Assembly: GCF_003412465.1 (NCBI RefSeq)
Contig: NZ_QTJV01000001.1
Coordinates: 372,001 to 436,000 of the forward strand
Origin: Chitinophaga silvisoli
GTDB taxonomy: Bacteria > Bacteroidota > Bacteroidia > Chitinophagales > Chitinophagaceae
DNA: 64,000 bases
Direction: 5' to 3'
Of this stretch, positions 1 to 8,049 are shown piece by piece; position 1 is the first letter of the stretch, and every line of letters begins with the position of its first letter. The position numbers and the translations under genes were made by a program. The notes beneath the pieces are model-generated. The model was not told the DNA's origin, did not search any database, and was given only the letters and a program-made list of their open reading frames with translations.

Positions 1-441
1 GCCATGCTGGGCAGAAATACACTGGATGTATCCTATACCGTAATCAAAGCGCCGTATGATGGTAAAATGGGCCGCCGTACCATCGAAGAAGGTCAGCTGG
101 TTCAGGCCGGGCAGACACTGGCATTCATCGTGAACCAGACTGCCGGTAAGTGGATCGTGGCCAACTTCAAGGAAACACAGGTGCATCATATGCACGTGGG
201 ACAGGAGGCGAAGATTGAGATTGATGCTTACCCCGGGAAAATATTTAATGGTCAGGTAGAGTCTTTATCTCCTGCTACCGGTTCCCGCTTTTCACTGTTA
301 CCTCCGGACAACTCCACGGGCAACTTCGTGAAGATCGTACAACGGATACCGGTACGCATCAAATTGACTGACAAAGCAGATGCTGATTTATTACTTCGTG
401 CAGGTATGAACGCAACTGTGAAGATTGCAAAAGCACAATGA
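1..441 (+). CDS. HlyD/EmrA-type membrane fusion protein, C-terminal part (5' end outside window)
   Basis: The reading frame is open from the first base, so the gene is cut by the window edge; about 147 residues remain. They look like the end of a periplasmic adaptor (HlyD/EmrA family) of a drug-efflux pump: a barrel-sandwich half with the pattern SYTVIKAPYDGKMGRRTIEEGQLVQAG, here described in pieces (APYDGKMG, then EGQLVQAGQ), followed by a beta-barrel segment (VANFKETQVHHMHVGQEAKIEIDAYPG). Such adaptors link an inner-membrane MFS pump to an outer-membrane channel. The stop codon overlaps the start of the next gene (ATGA), which fits an adaptor-pump operon. Substrate cannot be read from the sequence. 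Confidence 0.88.
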   Translation, partial: AMLGRNTLDVSYTVIKAPYDGKMGRRTIEEGQLVQAGQTLAFIVNQTAGKWIVANFKETQVHHMHVGQEAKIEIDAYPGKIFNGQVESLSPATGSRFSLLPPDNSTGNFVKIVQRIPVRIKLTDKADADLLLRAGMNATVKIAKAQ

Positions 442-2036
442 AAAAACTAACGATATTTAAACCATGGGCTACGGCATCGGAATGGTTTATCAGGTTCGTG
501 ATCTTCCTGAACCTGTTGCCAAACCTGCTGATGTTCGGGATCTCTGTATCCAGTGGACCCGGTTCTGCCGGTTACTATGGTATTGAGCCAGCTGATGTAC
601 AGTATTCCATGGTCCTGTTCTACGCTTCGCTGGCAGGATTCTTTGCACTGGAAAGACGATTCTTTCAATACATTGCTACAAAGGAATACCTGTTGATGGG
701 GGCAGTAATACAAATCATTACTTCTTACGGCTGTTACAAAACACATAACCTGTATATCTTACTGAGTCTGCGTTTCATCCAGGGGATGGCAAACTGTATT
801 TCTTCTTCTGTATGTATCACACTGATCTTTAGCAGACTGCGGAGCAACCGCCAGCGGGAGATCGGGTATTCACTTTTTTATATGAACCTGCTGTGCATTA
901 CAGCGGTGAGTACACTGATTACAGCTCCTTTACTGGATACGTTTGATTACAATGTGTTGTACAAGTGGATGATCTTTACTTATATTCCAGGTACCCTCTT
1001 GTTGTTTGTAATGATGAATCCAGTGCGGTTGAACAAACGTTTTCCATTGTATCAGCTGGACTGGGCCAGCTTTGTGATCTATACAACAGCATTGAGTTTA
1101 TTGGGATATGTCCTTTTGTACGGGCAGCAATATTATTGGTTTAGTGACAGCAGGATCCTGGCGGCATCGATAGCTGTAGTCGTACTGGGTGTCTTGCATG
1201 TGGTGAGACAGAAAGCATTGAAAAGGCCTTATCTCAGCCTGGATGTGTTTAAGAATAGCAATTATGTATTAGGGATGATCCTGATCTTTGTATTGTACAT
1301 CTGTAGGGGAGCATTGAATATTACCAGCACCTATTTTACGAATGTATTGGGTATGGACCCGATGCATCTTTCTTATATACTGATTGCGAATATCATTGGG
1401 ATTGTATTAGGTGTGTTAATCAGTTCCAGGATGATTCTTAACAATGTAAAAATGAGATGGACCTGGTTGATTGGTTTTGGCCTGTTGCTGATATTTCACC
1501 TGTGGATGAACTTCCTGTTTGCCACGATGGCGGATGCCGGTACCTTCATCATTCCCCTTGTTACGCAGGGCATGGGAGCTGGCATGCTCATGTCACCATT
1601 GATCATCTTTAGTATATCATCAGTACCAGCACATTTGGGAAGCACAGCATCAGCTACAGGCGTGTTTTTCCGCTTTACCGGTTTTTGTAGCAGCATTGCC
1701 CTGATCAATTATTACCAGCTGTACGATAAGAGCAGACATTATAACCGGTTCCTTGATAAACTGACAACACTGGATCCGCTGGTGAATTCAAAACTGGGCG
1801 TGTATAAAGCAGGCTTGATGGTGAAGGGATTGCCTGCGGACAGAGCGACAAACGCAGCTACCGGTTTACTCTACCGCTCTGCGGATTTACAGGCACAGAT
1901 CAGGTTCTCGATGGATTACTATTACCTGATCAGTATTTTGATCATAGGCGTGATTTTATTGATCGCATGGGTACCCTACCTGAATAAGACGGTCATTGAC
2001 CTGCGGAGGAATCAACCGGCACCGGCGGGATATTAA
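438..2036 (+). CDS. DHA2-type MFS efflux transporter (EmrB-like)
   Basis: This is a 532-residue polytopic membrane protein with about 14 hydrophobic segments spread over its length, which is the DHA2 (14-TM) size and layout of the major facilitator superfamily. It begins 4 bases inside the preceding adaptor gene, so translation is probably coupled and the two form an EmrAB-like tripartite export system with an outer-membrane partner that is not visible here. A segment resembling an MFS family loop is seen (LRFIQGMANCISSSV) and the C-terminal half has a long extracytoplasmic loop near residues 430-480. The drug or metabolite exported is unknown. Confidence 0.85.
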   Translation: MKKLTIFKPWATASEWFIRFVIFLNLLPNLLMFGISVSSGPGSAGYYGIEPADVQYSMVLFYASLAGFFALERRFFQYIATKEYLLMGAVIQIITSYGCYKTHNLYILLSLRFIQGMANCISSSVCITLIFSRLRSNRQREIGYSLFYMNLLCITAVSTLITAPLLDTFDYNVLYKWMIFTYIPGTLLLFVMMNPVRLNKRFPLYQLDWASFVIYTTALSLLGYVLLYGQQYYWFSDSRILAASIAVVVLGVLHVVRQKALKRPYLSLDVFKNSNYVLGMILIFVLYICRGALNITSTYFTNVLGMDPMHLSYILIANIIGIVLGVLISSRMILNNVKMRWTWLIGFGLLLIFHLWMNFLFATMADAGTFIIPLVTQGMGAGMLMSPLIIFSISSVPAHLGSTASATGVFFRFTGFCSSIALINYYQLYDKSRHYNRFLDKLTTLDPLVNSKLGVYKAGLMVKGLPADRATNAATGLLYRSADLQAQIRFSMDYYYLISILIIGVILLIAWVPYLNKTVIDLRRNQPAPAGY

Positions 2037-2050
2037 CATTTTCGTTAAAT

Positions 2051-2082
2051 TCGGGTTTTTAAAGAGTACCCGACCCCGGGTA
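2051..2082 (+). promoter_or_regulatory. Overlapping short inverted repeats ahead of GH78
   Basis: TCGGGT (2051-2056) can pair with ACCCGA (2068-2073), while TACCCG (2067-2072) can instead pair with CGGGTA (2077-2082). The two hairpins share bases and exclude each other. They sit between the efflux stop codon and the rhamnosidase start. This could be an attenuator or a simple weak terminator; the function is inference. Confidence 0.3.
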
Positions 2083-2100
2083 TCGACGATTATCCCCAAT

Positions 2101-4323
2101 ATGATCAATAAACTAGTATTCTGCCTGTTATTACTTACAGCTACGACTGTATCGGGTCAATCCGTTTTTCAATCAGCAAAATGGATTGTACCCGGTTTTA
2201 AAGAAGATACATTACTCCGGCCCTGCCCGGTATACCTCAAAGATATTGAAGTACATCAAGGATTGCGCGCTGCAACCTTGTACCTCACTGCACATGGCCT
2301 TTACGAGGCCAGGATCAATTCAAAAAGAGTAGGAGATGCATACTTTACACCCGGGTACACGCGGTACGATAAACGATTGCAATTCCAGCAATATGATGTG
2401 AAGAAACTACTGAAAAAGGGGCCTAATGCGATTGCTGTAACTGTAGGAGAGGGATGGTACAGGGGCCGTTTTGGCGGTGCACTGGAACCTGATACCTATG
2501 GTAATGATGCGGGGCTTCTCTTTCAGCTGGAATTGACATATAATGACGGAAGAAAGGTAATTATTGTATCTGATAGCAGCTGGTTATGCACCACAGGGCC
2601 TATTCGTTATTCAGGACTATACGAAGGTGAATTGTATGATACCCGTTTAAAACCGGTTCTATCCGGGCCAGTGAAAACAGTAGATTTTCCCAAAGATATA
2701 TTAATAGCCAGTACTGCGCCTCCTGTAAGAGAAAAGGAGCAGTTTCATCCCCTGAAAGTTTTGACAACTCCCAAAGGCGAGCAAGTCATTGATTTCGGTC
2801 AGAACCTGGCTGGCTGGGTTCGCTGCACATTGAAAGGCAGTGCGGGTGATACCATACGCCTGCATCATGCTGAGATCCTGGACAAGGAAGGTAATTTCTA
2901 CACAGGCAACTTAAGAGAGGCCGCTGCGACTGATACCTATGTCCTGGATGGAAAGGGAAAGGCCAGCTTTCAACCTCATTTCACCTGGCATGGCTTCCGT
3001 TATGTAAAAGTAGAAGGCTGCAGGGTGAAGCCGGAGGATTTTACCGCCATTGCGCTTTATTCAGACCTTACACCTACAGGCTCCTTCTCTTCTTCCAATG
3101 CCATGCTGAACCAGTTATGTCACAACATTACCTGGAGTTTCAAAGGCAATGCACTCGACATTCCTACTGACTGTCCGCAGCGCAGTGAGCGCCTGGGCTG
3201 GACAGGCGATGCACAGGTGTTTTGCAGAACCGCCAGTTACCTCTTTGATGTGGATGCATTCTTTGCTAAATGGCTGCAGGATCTGGCTGCAGAGCAGGCT
3301 CCGAATGGTGCTATTCCCAGTGTGATCCCGGATGTGTATAAGAAGTATCGCAAAGATCCCCGTGGTGGTACAGCGGGATGGGCAGATGCTGCTACTATCA
3401 TTCCCTGGACCCTGTATTGGGTGTATGGTGATACCGCGGTATTAAACAGGCAATATATGAGTATGAAGGCCTGGGTAGATTATATTAACAGTGTGAGTAA
3501 GGACGGTCTCTGGCAGGCCAATGGCTATGGCGACTGGCTGGCACCCGGCGACTCGACCTCTCTGCCTTATATCGACCAGTGCTACTGGGCCAATTCTACG
3601 CAGTTACTGATCAATACAGCCAGGGTGTTAGGTAAGTCAGACGATGTGGATAAGTACACCCGTTCCCTGCAGGAGATCAAATCTGCTTTCCTGAAAAATT
3701 ATATCTCTCCCGAAGGTGAAGCAATTACCAATACACAGACTGCTTATGTACTGGCATTGCAATTTGACATGCTGCCAGTCAATATGAAAAAGAACGCGGC
3801 AGAGCGGCTGGCGACCCTGGTCATGAATAAGGGGAACCACCTGGCTACCGGTTTCCTGGGTACTCCATACCTGTTGCATGCACTGAGTGAAAACGGGTAT
3901 ACGGACCTGGCTTACAGAGTGCTGAACCAGGAGACTTGTCCATCCTGGCTGTACCCGGTAAAAATGGGTGCCACTACCATTTGGGAAAAATGGGATGCCA
4001 TCCGGCCGGATAGCTCTGTACAGGCCATTTCCTACAATCACTACTCTTATGGTGCAGTGGGCGAATGGTTATACCGGGTCGTAGCGGGTATTGATGCTGC
4101 CAGTCCGGGCTATGAAAAGATCCTGATCCATCCGCATCCGGGAGGCGGACTTACCTGGGTGAATGCAAGTTATAATTGTGCCTATGGAAAGATCGTTTCC
4201 AATTGGAAAACAGACAATGGGAAGTTCACAATGCATGTGGAAATCCCTGCCGGCACCCGGGCCACGATTATGATTCCGGGTAAGGAGAGTGTGGAGGTGG
4301 CAGCAGGGATGTATGATTTTTAG
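2101..4323 (+). CDS. GH78 alpha-L-rhamnosidase, secreted
   Basis: The ATG at 2101 is chosen because it starts a clean signal peptide (MINKLVFCLLLLTATTVSGQ); an upstream in-frame start at 1996 would overlap the MFS gene and place 35 unlike residues before it. The 740-residue product is an inverting alpha-L-rhamnosidase: an N-terminal beta-sandwich (about 20-200), a second sandwich with DFGQNLAGW, then the alpha/alpha barrel. The GH78 motif DCPQRSERLGW is present with the expected general acid at Glu363, and the base is probably Glu629 in TTIWEKWD. It lies 64 bases behind the efflux gene and converges with a minus-strand gene, overlapping it by 4 bases. It probably acts in the periplasm on rhamnosides from pectin or plant glycosides. 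Confidence 0.93.
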   Translation: MINKLVFCLLLLTATTVSGQSVFQSAKWIVPGFKEDTLLRPCPVYLKDIEVHQGLRAATLYLTAHGLYEARINSKRVGDAYFTPGYTRYDKRLQFQQYDVKKLLKKGPNAIAVTVGEGWYRGRFGGALEPDTYGNDAGLLFQLELTYNDGRKVIIVSDSSWLCTTGPIRYSGLYEGELYDTRLKPVLSGPVKTVDFPKDILIASTAPPVREKEQFHPLKVLTTPKGEQVIDFGQNLAGWVRCTLKGSAGDTIRLHHAEILDKEGNFYTGNLREAAATDTYVLDGKGKASFQPHFTWHGFRYVKVEGCRVKPEDFTAIALYSDLTPTGSFSSSNAMLNQLCHNITWSFKGNALDIPTDCPQRSERLGWTGDAQVFCRTASYLFDVDAFFAKWLQDLAAEQAPNGAIPSVIPDVYKKYRKDPRGGTAGWADAATIIPWTLYWVYGDTAVLNRQYMSMKAWVDYINSVSKDGLWQANGYGDWLAPGDSTSLPYIDQCYWANSTQLLINTARVLGKSDDVDKYTRSLQEIKSAFLKNYISPEGEAITNTQTAYVLALQFDMLPVNMKKNAAERLATLVMNKGNHLATGFLGTPYLLHALSENGYTDLAYRVLNQETCPSWLYPVKMGATTIWEKWDAIRPDSSVQAISYNHYSYGAVGEWLYRVVAGIDAASPGYEKILIHPHPGGGLTWVNASYNCAYGKIVSNWKTDNGKFTMHVEIPAGTRATIMIPGKESVEVAAGMYDF

Positions 4324-5816
4324 TCCTGTGTGTCGAATTGTTTTTCTGTGAGCAGGAGTGTGAATGTGAGCAACACGATCATGGGTACGATCTGGTATCG
4401 TAATACAACCGGTGTGGCAAATACACTGAATCCAAAATTGATGATCAGGAAGGCCAGTGCCATGAGCAGGGCAATCAACAAGGGTTTGTTGGCTTGTCTT
4501 AGCTTTTTGTTGGTGAGGAAGAAGATGGCGCAGCCTGCAAAGAAGATATTCAGGGCCATGAAGAACAGGGGAAATATGAAGAAGACCTGGCCCTGGAATT
4601 CGATAGATGGGATCAGTGTGACTTCATTACTCTTCATATTGAACCATATTTTGGCAGGGTCCCATACTTCCCGCATCCCGATATTGTAGGAGCCGAATTT
4701 TTCCAGGTGAGGAATGAAGTAATTCTTCACATTCAGCCACATGTAGTAGCGTGCAAATTCAATGGGATAATGCCGGATGAGCCACTTACCATAGGCATTG
4801 TAAACAGGTGATACAGATCCCCATGCCTGGAATCCACCAGGCGCACCCCTAAGGGTAGCCCAGCCATGTGTACTTAGATAAGGTTTTAAAATAGCCGTAG
4901 GTACTTTGATGAAAAAGGTACCGGGCAGTTCTGCAAGGTCTGCTTCTGTAGGCGGCGTTTTTTTCCAGAACGCCCTTGCTTCCCTGTCCAGTTCTGCAGT
5001 GCCGGGAGGCAATTTGGTACTGTCTACATTAATATTTCCATACATATACAGGGCATTGTTTGCTATCTGCCAGCCACCGAATACAGAGAACTCGGCTGTA
5101 CCTGTCAGCTTTTTAGTTTCCTGTTGTGTATACCAGATAAACGGAAAGATCAGCAACCAGGGGAGTACCATTCCAATGAGCTTCAGGGGCCATTTATAAG
5201 TTGCCAGTAAGATGGCACATATGCTCACGATGGGATAATAGATCGCCGTGTACCTGATCACAAATGCAGCCCCGATCAGGAGTGCCTGGAAGACCAGGTT
5301 TGACAATGTCGGCCTGCGATACATCCATAAGTATTGTGAAAAGAGGATGAGGCTGATGGAGCAAAAGATAGCATCGCTCAGTACACAATTGGCCAGCACC
5401 AGGAACATGGGGTTGAAGAACAAAAAGATGTACAGGATCAGTGCAAAGCGCCGTGGTAAACCATAGAGGTACAATACGGAGAAAAAGAAATAGAGGAAAG
5501 TCACCAAAAGTATCAGGTACTGTACATATACGAGGAATACGTGGGAGGAGGTAAACAGGTGAATAAAGGCAATGAATTTAGAGTATCCTATAGGCCATAG
5601 ATTCACCTTCATGTGATACAGGTTCGTATCGATATAGCTGTAAGAATCAGAAATGAAATCCGGAAAAGGATAGAGTATTTTGAAAATGGTTAGCTGTATC
5701 AGTCCGGCGATAAATGCTACCAGTATGAATTTCCTGTTAGTACTGTTTTTAAATACGTACTGCAGGAAGGGGGATGAAGCTCCGTAAGCGTCCAAGTTTT
5801 TCGCAATAGTGGTCAT
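4320..5816 (-). CDS. Polytopic membrane protein, possible GT-C-like glycosyltransferase
   Basis: The product has 498 residues and about ten hydrophobic helices, with a larger polar region near residues 230-400 that is probably extracytoplasmic. The first loop carries the acidic motif DFISDSYSYIDTN, which is the place where GT-C-fold polyprenyl-phosphate glycosyltransferases keep a catalytic aspartate. That resemblance is weak, so the assignment is tentative. No signal peptide other than the first helix is seen. The stop codon overlaps the convergent GH78 gene by 4 bases. No neighbour reveals a role; cell-envelope glycan or lipid modification is one possibility. Confidence 0.6.
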   Translation of the reverse strand: MTTIAKNLDAYGASSPFLQYVFKNSTNRKFILVAFIAGLIQLTIFKILYPFPDFISDSYSYIDTNLYHMKVNLWPIGYSKFIAFIHLFTSSHVFLVYVQYLILLVTFLYFFFSVLYLYGLPRRFALILYIFLFFNPMFLVLANCVLSDAIFCSISLILFSQYLWMYRRPTLSNLVFQALLIGAAFVIRYTAIYYPIVSICAILLATYKWPLKLIGMVLPWLLIFPFIWYTQQETKKLTGTAEFSVFGGWQIANNALYMYGNINVDSTKLPPGTAELDREARAFWKKTPPTEADLAELPGTFFIKVPTAILKPYLSTHGWATLRGAPGGFQAWGSVSPVYNAYGKWLIRHYPIEFARYYMWLNVKNYFIPHLEKFGSYNIGMREVWDPAKIWFNMKSNEVTLIPSIEFQGQVFFIFPLFFMALNIFFAGCAIFFLTNKKLRQANKPLLIALLMALAFLIINFGFSVFATPVVLRYQIVPMIVLLTFTLLLTEKQFDTQD

Positions 5817-5926
5817 GTTGTTAGAATAGTTTATTAGGTATGGATCATATTGAGGAAAACTAAAATTCTGAGGCGGTTAATGGGGTATGACTAAGATAAC
5901 GAAAAAACTGACACTATAAAACTTTA

Positions 5927-5969
5927 CTAAATCCCTGCGCTTTGCCGTCAGCAAAGCATAGGGATTTAG
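5927..5969 (-). terminator. Hairpin terminator downstream of the 490-residue gene
   Basis: CTAAATCCCT (5927-5936) pairs with AGGGATTTAG (5960-5969), and GCTTTGC (5939-5945) pairs with GCAAAGC (5951-5957), with a 2x2 internal loop and a 5-base loop CGTCA. The hairpin begins 19 bases past the stop codon of the minus-strand gene ending at 5988. A T-run follows on the plus strand (GTTTTTTA), so the minus-strand terminator is inferred from stem strength and place, not from a U-tract. Confidence 0.7.
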
Positions 5970-5987
5970 GTGTTTTTTAAAGGAAAC

Positions 5988-7460
5988 TCAAATTGATACA
6001 CTTTCGAATTTTTCTTTTAATATTTCCTGCAATGGCTTTCTCAGGATCCTGGATTCTGTCCATGCCGAAAAGTCAAAAAGCTGTAGCTGGTGTTTTTCAT
6101 AAGGGTCTTGTCTGATTTGTTGGAACACTGCCTGCAGTTTTTTCCATAGGGCAATTCTATAAGCCATGACGGGAGATAGTTCGCCTGCGCTGAGGAATTT
6201 GATCATAGTGCGTTCCAGCAGGAATGCGCGTTTATTGTCCGGGCGCAGATAGCGCCTGAATGCCCGTGTTTCATAACGGATGTATTCATAGTTGCCCAGT
6301 TCATACTGTATGAGCAGGTGTACGAGTCTGAAGGTACGATAGAGGGGGAGGGTACTATACAGGCTACTTTGCTGGAGCACCTGGTCAAGTGCATAGTGTG
6401 CATTGTTGATATCCCCGTTGCCCAGGTAAACCAATGCTCTTGACAGGTAGATTTCTGCACGCTGTACTAAAGTGAGCAACTGTAAGTTCAATGAAGGTAG
6501 CAATTCCTGTTGCAGTGCCAGGGCGCGGTTGAACTCTCCACTATCGATGTGCACAGCGGGAGAATAGATGAACAGAAGTCGTACAATCATTGCACTGAAA
6601 TAACCTGATGTCGCTTTAAAGCGTAATACTTTATCCAGGAAAAGAGATAGTTCCTTATACCTTTTTGCCGCGCGCAGGCTGTAGAGTATGCCTTCTATCA
6701 CCATCAGCTGGTCGGCAGGTGCCTCATACAGGGGGGCCGATTCATAAAAGTATTGTAATGCAGTGGTGAATTCCCCGGCCAGTAAAAAGTAATGTGCCTG
6801 GAAGAGCAGGTGCAGCTTCTGATCTGTATTTACGAGTGCTTCTCTTGCTGCCATTTCATCCAGTACCTGTCTTTCTGCAGGTGTTCTCGCAGGTCCGCTG
6901 TACAACCATTGATAGCGCAGTTGTTCATACAGCGCCTGTTGTTCCTGGTAGTGATCTAACTGCCGGATGGTGGTAGAAATACCTGCCTGTTTTTCCTTCA
7001 ATTCCATTTCATTGATCTCAGGAAAATTCAGGAGCTGCATTAATTGCATTTCCTGTTGTCTGCTCCAGAGTGAGAGAATCCATTGTGCTTTCATGTCTGC
7101 CTGTTCTGTCGTCTTTTGTAATTGTTTCATGGCATCTTCGTATAGAGATCTTTCAACCAGGATCTCTGCTTTCAGCATACCAGCTATCAATGGTTCACGT
7201 TGCAGGCGCATGTGCAGCAGGCAATCCAGCAATACCTTATACAAGTACTTGCCTGATACTTCGTAGCTACTCCCTGCATATTGTTGTTGAAATGCAGTTT
7301 TTGCAGCAGCGGGGCCGGAAAAAGAATGTCGGTCCAGCAGGTCGAATAGATTGACATAGTCTTTGTTCCCCTGTTGCATGGATGAATATAAACGGAAATA
7401 CCTTTTTTCCGCTTTTGTCAGTGTACTAACAAGCCTGCCAAGCATATCAGCTTTAGCCAT
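5988..7460 (-). CDS. Helical-repeat (TPR-like) protein of unknown function
   Basis: I do not recognise a named family. The 490-residue product has no signal peptide and no membrane helix, so it is probably cytoplasmic. Its sequence is rich in Leu, Ala, Gln and aromatic residues, in a pattern of paired amphipathic helices like TPR or SEL1 solenoids (for example LSRALVYLGNGDINNAHYAL near residue 340). It begins with MAKADMLGRLVSTLTKAEKR, a charged helical stretch. It is followed by its own hairpin terminator and preceded by a 589-base gap, so it is likely a single-gene unit. A protein-scaffold role would fit, but nothing in the sequence proves it. Confidence 0.6.
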   Translation of the reverse strand: MAKADMLGRLVSTLTKAEKRYFRLYSSMQQGNKDYVNLFDLLDRHSFSGPAAAKTAFQQQYAGSSYEVSGKYLYKVLLDCLLHMRLQREPLIAGMLKAEILVERSLYEDAMKQLQKTTEQADMKAQWILSLWSRQQEMQLMQLLNFPEINEMELKEKQAGISTTIRQLDHYQEQQALYEQLRYQWLYSGPARTPAERQVLDEMAAREALVNTDQKLHLLFQAHYFLLAGEFTTALQYFYESAPLYEAPADQLMVIEGILYSLRAAKRYKELSLFLDKVLRFKATSGYFSAMIVRLLFIYSPAVHIDSGEFNRALALQQELLPSLNLQLLTLVQRAEIYLSRALVYLGNGDINNAHYALDQVLQQSSLYSTLPLYRTFRLVHLLIQYELGNYEYIRYETRAFRRYLRPDNKRAFLLERTMIKFLSAGELSPVMAYRIALWKKLQAVFQQIRQDPYEKHQLQLFDFSAWTESRILRKPLQEILKEKFESVSI

Positions 7461-7910
7461 AGTTCAAGTTGTTTAAATGTTCAGGGCACTTTTAACGGTT
7501 GCTCAACGTGATTATAAGAGGGTAGATGATTTGTCTCTACAGCATCATAAACGTGATCAAGGTTGATTGTCGGAGACAAAATAAGTTAGATTTTTCTAAG
7601 GCAATAATAATGCAGTGTTCTTTGACATAGCATTGTCTGTATTGTATATACGTAAAACCTAATTTGATGCTGAAAATCAAATAGATGAGATAAGGAGGCA
7701 GCCGGTAAAACAAATTTTGGGAATATCCGAATGGCCTGAAAAATGGTATATTTTTTATCATACGGCTAACTATATTTGAATTGTTATTCAGTGTTCCCGT
7801 TAATTTATATGAGCGTTTGTAATTCAACCTTAATCTAAAAACAAAAAACTGTAGCCGAATCATAAGTCCAATTCAAGCATATCAAATAACCTTTAAAAAT
7901 GTATTTAAAC

Positions 7911-7930
7911 TAAAACGCTAAATCGTTTTA
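7911..7930. promoter_or_regulatory. Inverted repeat TAAAACG-N6-CGTTTTA
   Basis: A perfect 7-base inverted repeat with a 6-base spacer lies about 120 bases before the SusC start at 8050. The size and symmetry suit a dimeric regulator site, but no regulator is identified. Confidence 0.35.
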
Positions 7931-8013
7931 CAATTTTCCACGTTTTTGTATTCACGGGTCAGGTTCGTGTTGTTCACCCTATCATACTCCACGTACAAAC
8001 ATTTAGCGCCAGG

Positions 8014-8027
8014 TGTAATCGATTACA
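8014..8027. promoter_or_regulatory. LacI-family-like operator palindrome
   Basis: TGTAATCGATTACA is a perfect 14-base palindrome with a central CG, the general form of operators bound by LacI/GalR-family sugar repressors. It ends 22 bases before the SusC ATG at 8050, a good place to control the long cluster that follows. No lacI-type gene is in the window, so the regulator would act from elsewhere. Confidence 0.5.
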
Positions 8028-8049
8028 TCTTCTTTAAACATATTCTTAT

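Larger units (their letters stand above)
7461..8049. other. Intergenic region with candidate regulatory repeats
   Basis: This 589-base AT-rich gap separates divergent genes. It holds a possible minus-7 box TATATTTG (7771-7778) without a clear minus-33 partner, a spaced inverted repeat TTGTCTC (7531-7537)/GAGACAA (7573-7579), the inverted repeat at 7911-7930 and the palindrome at 8014-8027 listed separately. A 108-codon minus-strand open frame at 7537-7863 has no recognisable protein character and is not called. Confidence 0.5.

Noticed and set aside
7537..7863. 108-codon open frame on the minus strand
   Set aside because: It is in an AT-rich control region, has no signal, domain or good start context, and reads like random translation.
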